Positions 16,354 to 25,285 of a stretch of 64,000 nt of DNA are shown here, in pieces. The first letter of the stretch is position 1. Each line of letters opens with the position of its first letter. A program made the translations under genes and the position numbers. This DNA comes from Tolumonas sp008015085 (GTDB taxonomy: Bacteria > Pseudomonadota > Gammaproteobacteria > Enterobacterales > Aeromonadaceae), in the NCBI GenBank assembly GCA_029265125.1, contig JAJUJX010000001.1, positions 124,001-188,000 of the forward strand. Reading direction: 5' to 3'. The notes beneath the pieces are model-generated. The model saw nothing but the letters and a program-made list of their open reading frames with translations. It did not search any database and had not been told where the DNA came from.

Positions 16354-17633
16354 TGTTCAGTATGCGGCCAGCGACAGATGAACGAGGCGCCACCGAGTGA
16401 GCTGGCCTCGACGGCGGCAGAACCTTGATGTGCCTGCATGATCCCCCTTACGATCGCCAACCCTAAACCGAAACCACCGGTTGCCCGGTCTCGGCTGGGA
16501 TCGAGTCGATGGAAAGCATCAAAAATCTTATTGCGTTGTTCCGGAGGAATACCCGGACCATCATCTTCTACTTTAACGGTATTCCATCCATTACTTTGTT
16601 CCAGCGTGATGCGGATATGGTACTGACTATAGCGGAGGGCATTACCAACCAGATTATCCAGCAGACGGTTCAGCAGATGGAAATCCCCCTGCCACTGCCA
16701 TTCAGACGGGACTGGTAATATTTCCAGCCGCCGTTCATTCAGTATTGGCTGCCAGTCTGTCTGCCGCCGCTGCAGCCATTCGGATGGTGAAAAATACTGC
16801 GTATTCAAGGTAACTTCCGGACGATCCAGACGGGCATACGTCAGCATTTCATCAATCAGATTTTCCAGATAAGTGATATCCCGTTCGACCCCTTGTTGTT
16901 CTTCTTTTTGCAGCGGTTGCGCCAGCATTTCCAGCCGGTAACGCAGTCGTACCAGCGGGGTACGTAGTTCATGGGCTACATTGTTGGTCAGACGTTTTTT
17001 ACTGGCAATCAGTTCCTGAATACTATCAGCCATCTGATCGAATGCGTTTCCGAGACGCTGCAGGCTTGATTGAGTTGGGAGGTTGATTCGGGCAGAAAAA
17101 TCTCCTTGCCCTAACTGACGCGCAGTATTCTCCAGTTGTAACAGATCACGCCAGTGTGGGCGCATCCATATGAATACCGGAAAGCCGAGAGAGATACCTA
17201 GCAGGGCCAGCAGCAGGTAATCAAAAAGACGTATCTCATGCTGGAAAGAAAGATAAGGAATTGGGCCAACCACCAGTACATACTGGCTATTTCCAATGCG
17301 CTCCATACAGATAGCGCTGTCTTCCAGCATCACAATCTCACTGCGGTTCAGGGCAGCTACGGCCGCATCATCAAGAGGCTGATCCTGTATTTTTTCGACT
17401 CTGACTTTAAATGAGAGGTCGAGATCCAGCCTGGCAATTTGCTGGGGCCAGCTATCTTCAGGCTGATTATCCAGTTCGTGCTCCAGCAGCGTCATGACGC
17501 TATCCATCAGGTCAGTCAGTGACTTTTCACTGCTTCGTTCTGCGGTGAGTTTATAAATACCGCCCACAACCAGAGTAACCAGTATGAACGAGACAATCAG
17601 TAGTAGATAGAACTGAATGAACAGCTTACGCAT
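16350..17633 (-). CDS. rstB: sensor histidine kinase RstB
   Basis: 427 residues. Membrane segments at about 5-27 and 137-156 enclose a small periplasmic domain. Then come a HAMP domain, the phospho-acceptor His221 in NVAHELRTPLVRLRYRLEM, and a HATPase domain with EDDGPGIPPEQRNKIF and GFGLGLAI. MRKLFIQFYLLL at the start and FPVFIWMRPHW after the second membrane segment match E. coli RstB closely. It is the partner of RstA, two bases downstream of it in the operon. In enterics RstBA is linked to PhoPQ and acid stress; the signal here is unknown. Confidence 0.92.
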   Translation of the reverse strand: MRKLFIQFYLLLIVSFILVTLVVGGIYKLTAERSSEKSLTDLMDSVMTLLEHELDNQPEDSWPQQIARLDLDLSFKVRVEKIQDQPLDDAAVAALNRSEIVMLEDSAICMERIGNSQYVLVVGPIPYLSFQHEIRLFDYLLLALLGISLGFPVFIWMRPHWRDLLQLENTARQLGQGDFSARINLPTQSSLQRLGNAFDQMADSIQELIASKKRLTNNVAHELRTPLVRLRYRLEMLAQPLQKEEQQGVERDITYLENLIDEMLTYARLDRPEVTLNTQYFSPSEWLQRRQTDWQPILNERRLEILPVPSEWQWQGDFHLLNRLLDNLVGNALRYSQYHIRITLEQSNGWNTVKVEDDGPGIPPEQRNKIFDAFHRLDPSRDRATGGFGLGLAIVRGIMQAHQGSAAVEASSLGGASFICRWPHTEH

Positions 17634-17635
17634 GA

Positions 17636-18349
17636 TTAATTCCAGGCAGCCGGGGCGAGCAGATAACCTTTGTTGCGTACTGTTTTTATGCGGGTAGGTT
17701 CATGAGCATTGTCACCCAGTTTGCGGCGCAGGCGCGAAACTGCGACATCGACACTGCGATCAAGCCCATCATATTCGACACCGCGCAACACTTTCAGCAA
17801 TGAATCGCGACTCATGATATGACCGGCATGGCTGGCCAGCTCCCACAGCAGGTCAAAATCACTGGTCGATAATGCAATCGTTTCTCCGGCCAGAATCACA
17901 TCACGGCTGACCGGGTCAATCGTCAGCTGCCCGAAATGCACTGGATGGCCGGCCGGTGATATTTCTGTGGTGACTGTGGCGGGCTGAACCGGACTTTGAC
18001 GTAGCTGTACCCGGAGCCGGGCAAGTAATACCGCCGGGGGAGTGGTTTTTAGGATGTAGTCGCTGGCACCCAGCTCCAGACCGAGGATCTGATTCATATC
18101 ACTATCCAGCGAGGTCAGCATGACGATTGGTCCGGCATAATGCGGATGCAGATTACGGCAGAGAGTCAAGCCATCGATACCCGGCAGCATGATGTCGAGT
18201 AACACCAGATCCGGTTTTTCCCGCAGGATGATATCCATCGCGATATCACCACGAGGCACCAGTGTGACATCAAGATCGTGTTTGCTCAGAAAACCTTTGA
18301 TTAACGAACCGAGCTCGGCATCATCTTCGACAAATACAATACGCTGCAT
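17636..18349 (-). CDS. rstA: response regulator RstA (OmpR family)
   Basis: 237 residues. The receiver domain has the acidic pair at residues 8-10 and phospho-acceptor Asp52 (LLDIMLPGIDG), followed by a winged-helix OmpR/PhoB DNA-binding domain ending in VRNKGYLLAP. AAGG precedes the start. It lies between the yciU-like gene (11 bases upstream) and rstB (two bases downstream), so the three are probably one transcript. Confidence 0.92.
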   Translation of the reverse strand: MQRIVFVEDDAELGSLIKGFLSKHDLDVTLVPRGDIAMDIILREKPDLVLLDIMLPGIDGLTLCRNLHPHYAGPIVMLTSLDSDMNQILGLELGASDYILKTTPPAVLLARLRVQLRQSPVQPATVTTEISPAGHPVHFGQLTIDPVSRDVILAGETIALSTSDFDLLWELASHAGHIMSRDSLLKVLRGVEYDGLDRSVDVAVSRLRRKLGDNAHEPTRIKTVRNKGYLLAPAAWN

Positions 18350-18360
18350 AGTGTTTTACC

Positions 18361-18681
18361 TTATTCAGGTTGCCACAGGATATGACATTCCTGGCTTTCC
18401 GGATCGCGGTTGATCAGCATGCGGGCAAACAGGTATTCGAATTCTTCCTCGGTATTCAGCAGGCCGACGCGTACTTCCAGCCACTCTTCCGGTTTCACTT
18501 CGGCCTGAATTTCCTCTTCCCAGTCTGCTTCAGGTTCACAGTCGCCCAGGCCGCCATGTTCAGGAAACTCACGGTTGAATAGGGCAATGGTTGCTTCATC
18601 CAGATTATCGGCGGCCAATTCCAGAAAAAGTTCGTAAGCCTGATCCATAAGCTGATCGTTTTGATTATCAGTTGCTGTCAT
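18361..18681 (-). CDS. yciU: YciU/HI1450-family acidic protein (putative dsDNA mimic)
   Basis: 106 residues, very acidic. The segments AYELFLELAADNLDEATIAL, DWEEEI and FARMLI match the DUF440 family (E. coli YciU, H. influenzae HI1450), whose structure presents acidic surfaces resembling DNA and which has been reported to bind HU-type proteins. GAGG seven bases before the ATG supports the start. It heads a likely operon with rstA and rstB, an arrangement not found at E. coli yciU as far as I remember. It is divergent from parC. Confidence 0.8.
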   Translation of the reverse strand: MTATDNQNDQLMDQAYELFLELAADNLDEATIALFNREFPEHGGLGDCEPEADWEEEIQAEVKPEEWLEVRVGLLNTEEEFEYLFARMLINRDPESQECHILWQPE

Positions 18682-18836
18682 ATTTTCACCTCATTTTTCA
18701 CGGCGCTATTACAGCACGATCATTGTCTGGTAGCGAGAGGCTGTCAGGCTATAAGGCTGCAAATATCGCGCTGTCGGGCGGCGATTATGATAGGCTAACG
18801 CACAGTAATCAGAGAAAAACCAAGAGAATAATAAAC

Positions 18837-21107
18837 ATGAGTGATGCTGAACTGAGTCTGGAAGGAGTTGAGCGCCAGCCGCTGCGCACCTTCACTGAGC
18901 AGGCTTATCTCAACTACTCCATGTATGTGATCATGGATCGTGCTTTGCCGCATATTGCGGATGGCCTGAAACCAGTGCAGCGACGCATAGTTTACGCGAT
19001 GAGTGAACTAGGTCTGTCGGCACTGGCGAAACACAAGAAATCAGCCCGTACGGTCGGTGATGTCCTCGGTAAATATCATCCGCATGGTGATTCGGCCTGT
19101 TATGAGGCCATGGTGCTGATGGCGCAGCCTTTCTCTTACCGCTATCCGCTGGTCGATGGACAGGGGAACTGGGGAGCGCCGGATGATCCGAAATCATTTG
19201 CGGCCATGCGTTACACCGAAGCGCGGTTATCCCGTTTTTCTGAACTGTTATTAAGCGAGCTGGATCAGGGCACAGTTGAATGGCAGCCTAACTTTGACGG
19301 CACCATGAAAGAGCCGCAGATCCTGCCTGCGCGTTTGCCGCATATCCTGCTCAATGGCGTCACTGGGATTGCCGTTGGCATGGCAACCGATATTCCGCCG
19401 CATAACGTACGCGAAGTCGCTCAGGCCTGTATTGCGCTGCTGGAGCGGCCTGACAGCACAACCGCTGATTTGCTGGAGTATGTGCAGGGGCCGGATTATC
19501 CGACCCGGGCGGAAATTATTACGCCACGGGCTGAGATCCGCAAAATTTATGAGAATGGCAAAGGCTCAATTAAGGCGCGTGCTGTTTATCATATGGAAGA
19601 TGGTGACATTGTCATCACGGCGCTGCCACATCAGGCATCCGGTGCTCGGATCATGGAACAGATCGCGGCGCAGATGCAGGCGAAGAAGCTGCCGATGGTC
19701 AGCGATCTGCGCGATGAATCTGACCATGAGAATCCAACCCGTCTGGTGATTGTGCCTCGTTCCAATCGCATTGATGTTGAACAGCTGATGCAGCATCTGT
19801 TTGCCAGTACCGATCTGGAAAAGAGTTACCGCGTTAACCTTAATATGCTGGGGCTGGATCACCGCCCGCAGGTGAAAGATCTGCGTACTATCCTGAGCGA
19901 ATGGCTGTCATTCCGCCGTGAGACAGTTCGTCGCCGTCTGCAGTTCCGTCTGGATAAAGTGCTGAATCGTCTGCATATTTTGGACGGCTTGCTGATCGCG
20001 TATCTGAATATCGATGAAGTGATAGCCATTATCCGCTATGAAGATGAGCCGAAAGCTGAGCTGATGCGTCGCTTCGGGTTGTCAGACATTCAGGCGGAAG
20101 CGATCCTGGATCTGAAACTGCGCCATTTAGCGAAACTGGAAGAGATCAAGATCCGCGGTGAACAGGATGAACTGAATAAAGAGCGTGAAGAGCTGGAATC
20201 ATTACTGGGTTCTGAGCGCCGCCTGGGTAATCTGCTGAAAAAAGAAATTCAGGCTGATGCCGAGAAATACGGTGATGAGCGCCGTTCTCCGCTGGTGGAG
20301 CGTCAGGAAGCGAAACAGCTGACTGAAAAAGAACTGACACCGAGTGAACCGGTGACGGTAGTTGTTTCTGAAATGGGCTGGGTGCGTGCCGCAAAAGGCC
20401 ATGATGTGGATGTGCAAGGGCTCAGTTATAAAGCGGGCGACAGTTATCTGGCCAGTGCTCAGGGACGTAGCAATCAGCAGGCCGTGTTCATGACCAATGC
20501 CGGGCGTACTTACTCGCTGGAAGCGCATACGCTGCCATCGGCTCGCGGGCAGGGTGAACCGCTGACCGGCAAGCTGAGTTTCACCGCCGGAGAGCAAGCC
20601 CGCTACGTATTGCTGGGCAATGAAGACGAAACCTATCTGATTTGTTCGGATGCCGGTTATGGATTCCTTTGTGAATACAATGATCTGGTCAGTAAAAACA
20701 AAAACGGCAAAGCGCTGCTGACGCTGCCGGAAGGCGCACAAGTCTTGCAGCCGCAGCTGGCAACACAGCAGGATGATGCACTTTGTCTGGTGATCAGCAA
20801 TGAAGGCCGGATGTTACTGTTTCCTCTGAATACCTTACCGAAACTGGGTAAAGGTAAAGGGAATAAACTGATCGGGATACCGGCTGACAAAGTCGCTAGT
20901 CGTGAAGAGTTTGTCACCCATGTGGCGGTTGTTCATGCCACCCAGGCTGTAACGTTATATGCCGGTAAACGCAAACTGACGTTAAAACCGACGGACATGG
21001 TGCTTTATCATGGTGAACGTGGACGCCGTGGTGCTAAGTTGCCACGGGGCCTGCAACGGGTTGATCGGATCGAGCTTGAACCACTAGCAACCAACAGTGA
21101 CATATAA
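18837..21107 (+). CDS. parC: DNA topoisomerase IV subunit A
   Basis: 756 residues from ATG 18837, close to 752 in E. coli; the longer upstream frame is rejected because MSDAELSLEGVERQPLRTFT aligns with the known N-terminus. The breakage-reunion domain has the catalytic Tyr126 (AAMRYTEARLS), followed by a coiled coil and a C-terminal beta-pinwheel (about 500-756). Topoisomerase IV decatenates daughter chromosomes. The quinolone-resistance region HPHGDSACYEA is wild type, with Ser86 and Glu90 equivalent to E. coli Ser80 and Glu84. parE is not adjacent. plsC follows after 11 bases, as in E. coli. Confidence 0.97.
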   Translation: MSDAELSLEGVERQPLRTFTEQAYLNYSMYVIMDRALPHIADGLKPVQRRIVYAMSELGLSALAKHKKSARTVGDVLGKYHPHGDSACYEAMVLMAQPFSYRYPLVDGQGNWGAPDDPKSFAAMRYTEARLSRFSELLLSELDQGTVEWQPNFDGTMKEPQILPARLPHILLNGVTGIAVGMATDIPPHNVREVAQACIALLERPDSTTADLLEYVQGPDYPTRAEIITPRAEIRKIYENGKGSIKARAVYHMEDGDIVITALPHQASGARIMEQIAAQMQAKKLPMVSDLRDESDHENPTRLVIVPRSNRIDVEQLMQHLFASTDLEKSYRVNLNMLGLDHRPQVKDLRTILSEWLSFRRETVRRRLQFRLDKVLNRLHILDGLLIAYLNIDEVIAIIRYEDEPKAELMRRFGLSDIQAEAILDLKLRHLAKLEEIKIRGEQDELNKEREELESLLGSERRLGNLLKKEIQADAEKYGDERRSPLVERQEAKQLTEKELTPSEPVTVVVSEMGWVRAAKGHDVDVQGLSYKAGDSYLASAQGRSNQQAVFMTNAGRTYSLEAHTLPSARGQGEPLTGKLSFTAGEQARYVLLGNEDETYLICSDAGYGFLCEYNDLVSKNKNGKALLTLPEGAQVLQPQLATQQDDALCLVISNEGRMLLFPLNTLPKLGKGKGNKLIGIPADKVASREEFVTHVAVVHATQAVTLYAGKRKLTLKPTDMVLYHGERGRRGAKLPRGLQRVDRIELEPLATNSDI

Positions 21108-21118
21108 AGGTAATTTTG

Positions 21119-21841
21119 ATGTTAAAAATTCTGAGAATCATCGTTCTGATACTTCTAATGATTGTCTGGTTTTTTGTCGGGCTGGTGATTTGTCTGGCGC
21201 GTCCTCGTCATAAAAACAATGTTTTTTTGCTTGGCCGGATGCTGAACATGATGTGCCCGGTGTTTGGTGTGAAAGTAAAATCAATCATCCCGGATTGCAG
21301 CCGGAATATTGGTTCTGTTGTCTATGCGGTGAACCATCAGTCCAATTACGATATTTTCGTGACGACAGGCTGCAACCTGCCGGGCGTGGTCTCGATGGGT
21401 AAAAAAAATCTGGTTTGGGTGCCATTTTTTGGCATTCTCTATTATCTGAGCGGCAATATCCTGGTGGATCGCGCAAACCGCAGCCGGGCGGTGGATTCGA
21501 TGAAGCTGGTCGTTGCCAAGATCAAAGAGAGAGGCATTTCCATCTGGATGTTTCCGGAAGGAACCCGTTCAAAGGGACGGGGATTGCTGCCGTTTAAAAC
21601 AGGTGCATTTCACACCGCGATCATGGCTGAAGTGCCGGTGGTACCAATTGTCTGTTCCAGCTATGCCGGTCAGATTGATTTAAACCGTTGGGATAATGGT
21701 GAAATCATTGTAGAAGTCCTGCCGCCAGTGGATACCAAACAATGGAGCCGGGAAACAGTAAAAGACCTGACAGAGACAGTACGCCAGCAAATGGTTACCA
21801 AACTGGCAGAGCTGGACGAAATTGTGAGAAAACCTTCCTGA
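21119..21841 (+). CDS. plsC: 1-acyl-sn-glycerol-3-phosphate acyltransferase
   Basis: 240 residues from ATG 21119, with AAAGG eight bases upstream. It has an N-terminal membrane helix (about 5-27). The acyltransferase motif NHQSNYD carries His73 and Asp78, and FPEGTRS near residue 145 binds the glycerol phosphate. The enzyme makes phosphatidic acid from lysophosphatidic acid in the inner membrane. It is co-transcribed with parC. Confidence 0.95.
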   Translation: MLKILRIIVLILLMIVWFFVGLVICLARPRHKNNVFLLGRMLNMMCPVFGVKVKSIIPDCSRNIGSVVYAVNHQSNYDIFVTTGCNLPGVVSMGKKNLVWVPFFGILYYLSGNILVDRANRSRAVDSMKLVVAKIKERGISIWMFPEGTRSKGRGLLPFKTGAFHTAIMAEVPVVPIVCSSYAGQIDLNRWDNGEIIVEVLPPVDTKQWSRETVKDLTETVRQQMVTKLAELDEIVRKPS

Positions 21842-21874
21842 ATCTTCCGTAAAAACGAGTAAAAATCTCTTTGC

Positions 21875-21891
21875 GGGGCGATTGCCGCCCC
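21875..21891 (+). other. hairpin between plsC and dedA
   Basis: GGGGCG / CGCCCC with a five-base loop, not followed by a T run, so it may be a weak or processing hairpin rather than a terminator. Confidence 0.4.
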
Positions 21892-21940
21892 GAATTGGAT
21901 CGCTTAGACTCTGCACAACTTTTTGAGCGGGATCTCATTT

Positions 21941-22603
21941 ATGGAATGGTTACATCTGGTCATTGATTTTGTTCTGCATATTGATGTGCATCTGCAGCAA
22001 CTGTTTACTACCTACGGTATCTGGGTTTACGGCATTCTGTTCCTGATTATTTTCAGTGAAACGGGCTTTGTCGTAACGCCGTTTTTACCGGGTGATTCCT
22101 TGTTGTTTGCTGCGGGCGCACTGGTGGCTGCGACGCAGGGCTCACCGGAATCAATGAATATTCATATGCTGGTGCTGTTACTGATTGTGGCGGCGGTTGG
22201 CGGAAATATTGTCAATTACACGGTTGGCCACCTGTTTGGCGAGAAATTATTTCAAAATCCAAATTCCAAAGTGTTCCGTAAAGATCATTTGGAAAAAACG
22301 CACGCATTTTTTGAAAAACACGGTGGCAAAACCATCATCATCACCCGTTTTATTCCTATCATCCGTACTTTTGCCCCGTTTGTTGCCGGTATGGGAGCCA
22401 TGACCTATAAGCGTTTTATGGCATTCAACCTGATAGGTGGTGTTCTGTGGGTGGCGTCATTCGCTTATGTTGGTTACGAATTTGGCCAGCAGGAGTTTGT
22501 GAAGAAAAACTTCACTATGCTGATGATGGGTATCATTGTGGTCTCGTTGTTGCCAATGGTTATTCAGGCTGTCAAAGTGAAATTAGCCGCTACGGCTAAA
22601 TAA
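21941..22603 (+). CDS. dedA: DedA-family inner-membrane protein
   Basis: 220 residues from ATG 21941; E. coli DedA has 219. FVVTPFLPGDSLLFAAGAL, the reentrant segment containing Glu and the ITRFIPIIRTFAPFVAGMG motif with its conserved arginines identify the DedA (SNARE-associated/VTT) family. These proteins act as proton-coupled lipid carriers or flippases for undecaprenyl phosphate or phospholipids and affect envelope integrity. The start aligns with E. coli; a TTG six codons earlier has no better support. A terminator follows. Confidence 0.93.
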   Translation: MEWLHLVIDFVLHIDVHLQQLFTTYGIWVYGILFLIIFSETGFVVTPFLPGDSLLFAAGALVAATQGSPESMNIHMLVLLLIVAAVGGNIVNYTVGHLFGEKLFQNPNSKVFRKDHLEKTHAFFEKHGGKTIIITRFIPIIRTFAPFVAGMGAMTYKRFMAFNLIGGVLWVASFAYVGYEFGQQEFVKKNFTMLMMGIIVVSLLPMVIQAVKVKLAATAK

Positions 22604-22645
22604 ATGAGCATCCCTTGGCCTTGCTGAGGGATGAATCATGTTGAT

Positions 22646-22671
22646 AAGGCTGCCTGTGAGCAGCCTTTTTT
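22646..22671 (+). terminator. rho-independent terminator of dedA
   Basis: AAGGCTGC / GCAGCCTT stem with a six-base loop and a T run, about 40 bases after dedA. Confidence 0.88.
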
Positions 22672-22710
22672 ATACTGTAAATGCAAGATAAAGCCTGATA
22701 ATCTGCGATG

Positions 22711-22722
22711 GAAACCGGTTTC
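22711..22722. promoter_or_regulatory. LacI-family operator, copy 2
   Basis: GAAACCGGTTTC, identical to the palindrome at 3122-3133. It lies 118 bases upstream of the MFS transporter start. A partial CRP-like element (TGTGA then N6 and TTGCA, 22747-22762) lies between it and the gene. Confidence 0.65.
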
Positions 22723-22839
22723 TTTTGGTGCGCTGAATTGATTTGGTGTGATCTGGCTTGCAAATAATCTTGCCGGCTTTCCTGACAAGAAACACAGAAA
22801 TTGCTACTCTGTGTGCACTTTTCACTATCTGTTCCGATC

Positions 22840-23991
22840 ATGTCTCCATTTCCGTGGCTTGCGCTTAATTTATCTACCGTTTATCTGGTATTAGGTATTT
22901 TTTCTCCATTTTGGGGTGTATGGCTGGAATCTGTAGGCCTGACCTCTGAAGAAATTGGCCTATTGCTTGGCCTGGGGTATGGCATGCGGGTCGCCGGGAA
23001 TTTGGCGATCCTGAAGAATGTAAAACGGGCTGAATTACTGATTCCGGTCACTCGGATCCTGATTTGGTCCGGCCTGCTTTGTTTTATCGGGTTTTATTTA
23101 TCTCATCAGTTCTGGCCCGTATTATTTTTTACGCTGCTGGCAAATTTTATCTATCCGACCTTGCTACCTCTGACTGATTCGATTGCTGCCCGCATGGTGA
23201 TGCAGGTGAATCTGGATTATGGCAAAGTGCGACTCTGGGGATCGGCCGCATTTATCGCTGGTGTCAGTATTATCGGTGTTGTCATCGATCATTTCGGTCC
23301 ATCCTGGATCCATCACTGCATTGTGTTGTTTTTGTTACTGGCTGGATTCTGTGCGCATATCCCAATGTCACCGGCACCACGTGCCATTGGTCAGGAAAGG
23401 GAAGGGCATGGTTATTTGCAGGTGATGAAATCAAAGCCTTTTCTGAATTTTCTGATTATTGAAGCATTGATTTATGGCAGTCATGCGGCCTACAACAGTT
23501 TCAGTGCGATTTACTGGAAATCGCAGCACATTGCGGCTCCGACCATCAGTGCGTTATGGACGATAGGCGTGGTCTTTGAGATTGGTATGTTTGCGCTGAG
23601 CCGTCGTTTGTTGTCCGGCTGGTCGACAGACCGCTTGCTGCTAGTGGCCACGATCGGCTGCGTGATCCGCTGGGCTACACTGGGTTCAACGACAGCTCTT
23701 TGGGCATTATTCCCGGCTCAGGCTCTGCATGCGGTTACCTATGTGCTGGCACATTTGGGAGCGATGCGTTTTCTTTCTGAGCGTGTGCCTCGAGAGGCGA
23801 TGATATCAGGACAAACACTGTACTCTGCCATCGGCCAGTCTTCATCTCAGGCATTAATGATTGTTGTCAGCGGATTATTCTACCGACATATACACGAAAA
23901 TATCTTTTGGATGATGGTTGTGCTGGTCCTTCCTGCATTTTATCTCATTTGGCGCGGGCAGATCCGAACCACAACCCAGATTGCACAGTGA
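22840..23991 (+). CDS. HcaT-like MFS transporter
   Basis: 383 residues and about twelve membrane segments. It belongs to the LacY/NupG-related MFS_1_like group, and DYGKVRLWGSAAFIAG plus NSFSAIYWK match E. coli HcaT, a putative 3-phenylpropionate transporter. The start ATG 22840 is chosen by alignment with that N-terminus; the ribosome binding site is weak. No hca catabolic genes are nearby, so the substrate need not be an aromatic acid; a LacI-type operator upstream would fit a sugar or glycoside. An AEC-family permease gene follows after seven bases. Confidence 0.82.
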   Translation: MSPFPWLALNLSTVYLVLGIFSPFWGVWLESVGLTSEEIGLLLGLGYGMRVAGNLAILKNVKRAELLIPVTRILIWSGLLCFIGFYLSHQFWPVLFFTLLANFIYPTLLPLTDSIAARMVMQVNLDYGKVRLWGSAAFIAGVSIIGVVIDHFGPSWIHHCIVLFLLLAGFCAHIPMSPAPRAIGQEREGHGYLQVMKSKPFLNFLIIEALIYGSHAAYNSFSAIYWKSQHIAAPTISALWTIGVVFEIGMFALSRRLLSGWSTDRLLLVATIGCVIRWATLGSTTALWALFPAQALHAVTYVLAHLGAMRFLSERVPREAMISGQTLYSAIGQSSSQALMIVVSGLFYRHIHENIFWMMVVLVLPAFYLIWRGQIRTTTQIAQ

Positions 23992-23998
23992 GGCAGGC

Positions 23999-24919
23999 AT
24001 GCAAACATCCGATGTAAACCAGCAATTTCTCTTATCCATCTGTATTATTTTGCTGGGATATATCGCGAAGCGAACGCGTTACCTGACGGAAAAAGAAGGC
24101 GAGTCGATAGCGCAGCTGATCTTCAACATTACCTTACCGGCACTGGTCATCAATGTATTTTCTCATCTGCCGTTGCAACCTCAGCTGGCTTTGCTTCCTG
24201 TGTTGGGGTTCACGCTGAATGGCATTCTTTGTCTGTGTGTGCTCTTTATTTTCCGCAAACATGACCGCAATGTGCGGGGCATGATGGGAATGGCGCTCGC
24301 GGGGGCCAATATGGGGCTGTTTGCCTACCCACTGGTTGAGGCCATCTGGGGAGCTAAAGGGCTGACCTATATTGCCATGTACGATTTAGGCAATTCCTAT
24401 GTGGTGTTTTTAGTCTGCTATGTTGTAGGTGCCTACTTTTCCGGTGAGCACCCGATTAACTGGAAGCAACTGCTGCATTCTGTTGTGCGCTCTGTTCCGC
24501 TGATGAGCAGTCTGTTTGCATTATCAATCAATCTACTGGGATGGAAATTACCGGATTTAGTTTTGCAAACTACACAGGTCATTTCCAAAGCCAATATGCC
24601 GCTGAGTTTGCTCCTGCTGGGTATGTATCTGAATTTCTCTTTTCCGGCTGATCAGCGAAAGATATTGCTCAAAGCACTCGGTTGTCGTTATCTGATTGGC
24701 GGTACGCTGGGCGGTTTACTTTGTTGGCTATTACCTTATGACTCTCTGTTCCGACATTCTTTATTACTGGCGGGAATATTGCCTTTACCCACCATGGTGC
24801 TGACTTATGCGGTTATTTTCGGCTATGACCGTCGCATGACAGGGGCAATGTTGAATGCTTCAGTGATCATCAGTACAGCGCTAAGCTGGGTGGTATTTCA
24901 TTTTTCGACGTTGGGCTAG
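23999..24919 (+). CDS. AEC (auxin efflux carrier)-family permease
   Basis: 306 residues with about ten membrane segments in two repeats. The early NITLPALVINVFS segment and the matching TLPTMVLTYA-like stretch in the second half (PLPTMVLTYAVIFGY) are typical of AEC transporters, which carry malonate, malate or other anions in bacteria. GAGG upstream and a seven-base spacing from the MFS gene suggest co-transcription. Two unrelated transporters in one unit may serve one pathway, but no catabolic enzyme accompanies them. Confidence 0.8.
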   Translation: MQTSDVNQQFLLSICIILLGYIAKRTRYLTEKEGESIAQLIFNITLPALVINVFSHLPLQPQLALLPVLGFTLNGILCLCVLFIFRKHDRNVRGMMGMALAGANMGLFAYPLVEAIWGAKGLTYIAMYDLGNSYVVFLVCYVVGAYFSGEHPINWKQLLHSVVRSVPLMSSLFALSINLLGWKLPDLVLQTTQVISKANMPLSLLLLGMYLNFSFPADQRKILLKALGCRYLIGGTLGGLLCWLLPYDSLFRHSLLLAGILPLPTMVLTYAVIFGYDRRMTGAMLNASVIISTALSWVVFHFSTLG

Positions 24920-24982
24920 CTTCAGGATACAATATCGCCAGCGGGATGCGTGGGCATCCTGAGTCTGGATAGATGAGGCACT

Positions 24983-25231
24983 ATGGCGTTACGCATCAGT
25001 TACTGTTTCAAAGGTCAGCCGCGTGAAATCAATTACGCGAATGATAAATTTCACGATATTTACGAAGCGATTGCAGCGGAAGAAGGCATTGATTTGCGCG
25101 CTTATCTGGCGATGGAACGGCAGATAGCAGGGCTGTCGAAAAAGGCCGGTGCCGTTAAAGATTTTCGTGATAATACATTCATTGAATACGGATTCAGCGA
25201 TATCAAAGTTATCAAAGTTATCAAAGAGTAA
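24983..25231 (+). CDS. small DUF2960-like protein
   Basis: 82 residues, soluble and charged. YCFKGQPREINYANDKFHDI, then a helical DFRDNTFIEYGFSDI segment, recall the DUF2960 family found in vibrios and relatives; that assignment is from memory. The function is unknown. The last nine codons come from a 9-base unit repeated three times (25201-25227), giving the tail IKVIKVIKE. A strong terminator follows. Confidence 0.65.
   Translation: MALRISYCFKGQPREINYANDKFHDIYEAIAAEEGIDLRAYLAMERQIAGLSKKAGAVKDFRDNTFIEYGFSDIKVIKVIKE
25201..25227 (+). repeat. 9-base tandem repeat, three copies, at a gene end
   Basis: TATCAAAGT twice, then TATCAAAGA. The unit is a multiple of three, so copy-number change would add or remove Ile-Lys-Val without a frameshift. 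Confidence 0.85.
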
Positions 25232-25243
25232 ACCAGAAATAAG

Positions 25244-25269
25244 AAACGCCGCGAATTCGCGGCGTTTTT
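25244..25269. terminator. bidirectional terminator between the DUF2960-like gene and hslU
   Basis: A perfect palindrome AAACGCCGCGAA / TTCGCGGCGTTT followed by T residues, placed between convergent genes. Confidence 0.9.
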
Positions 25270-25285
25270 GATCATAAAGCGGTAA

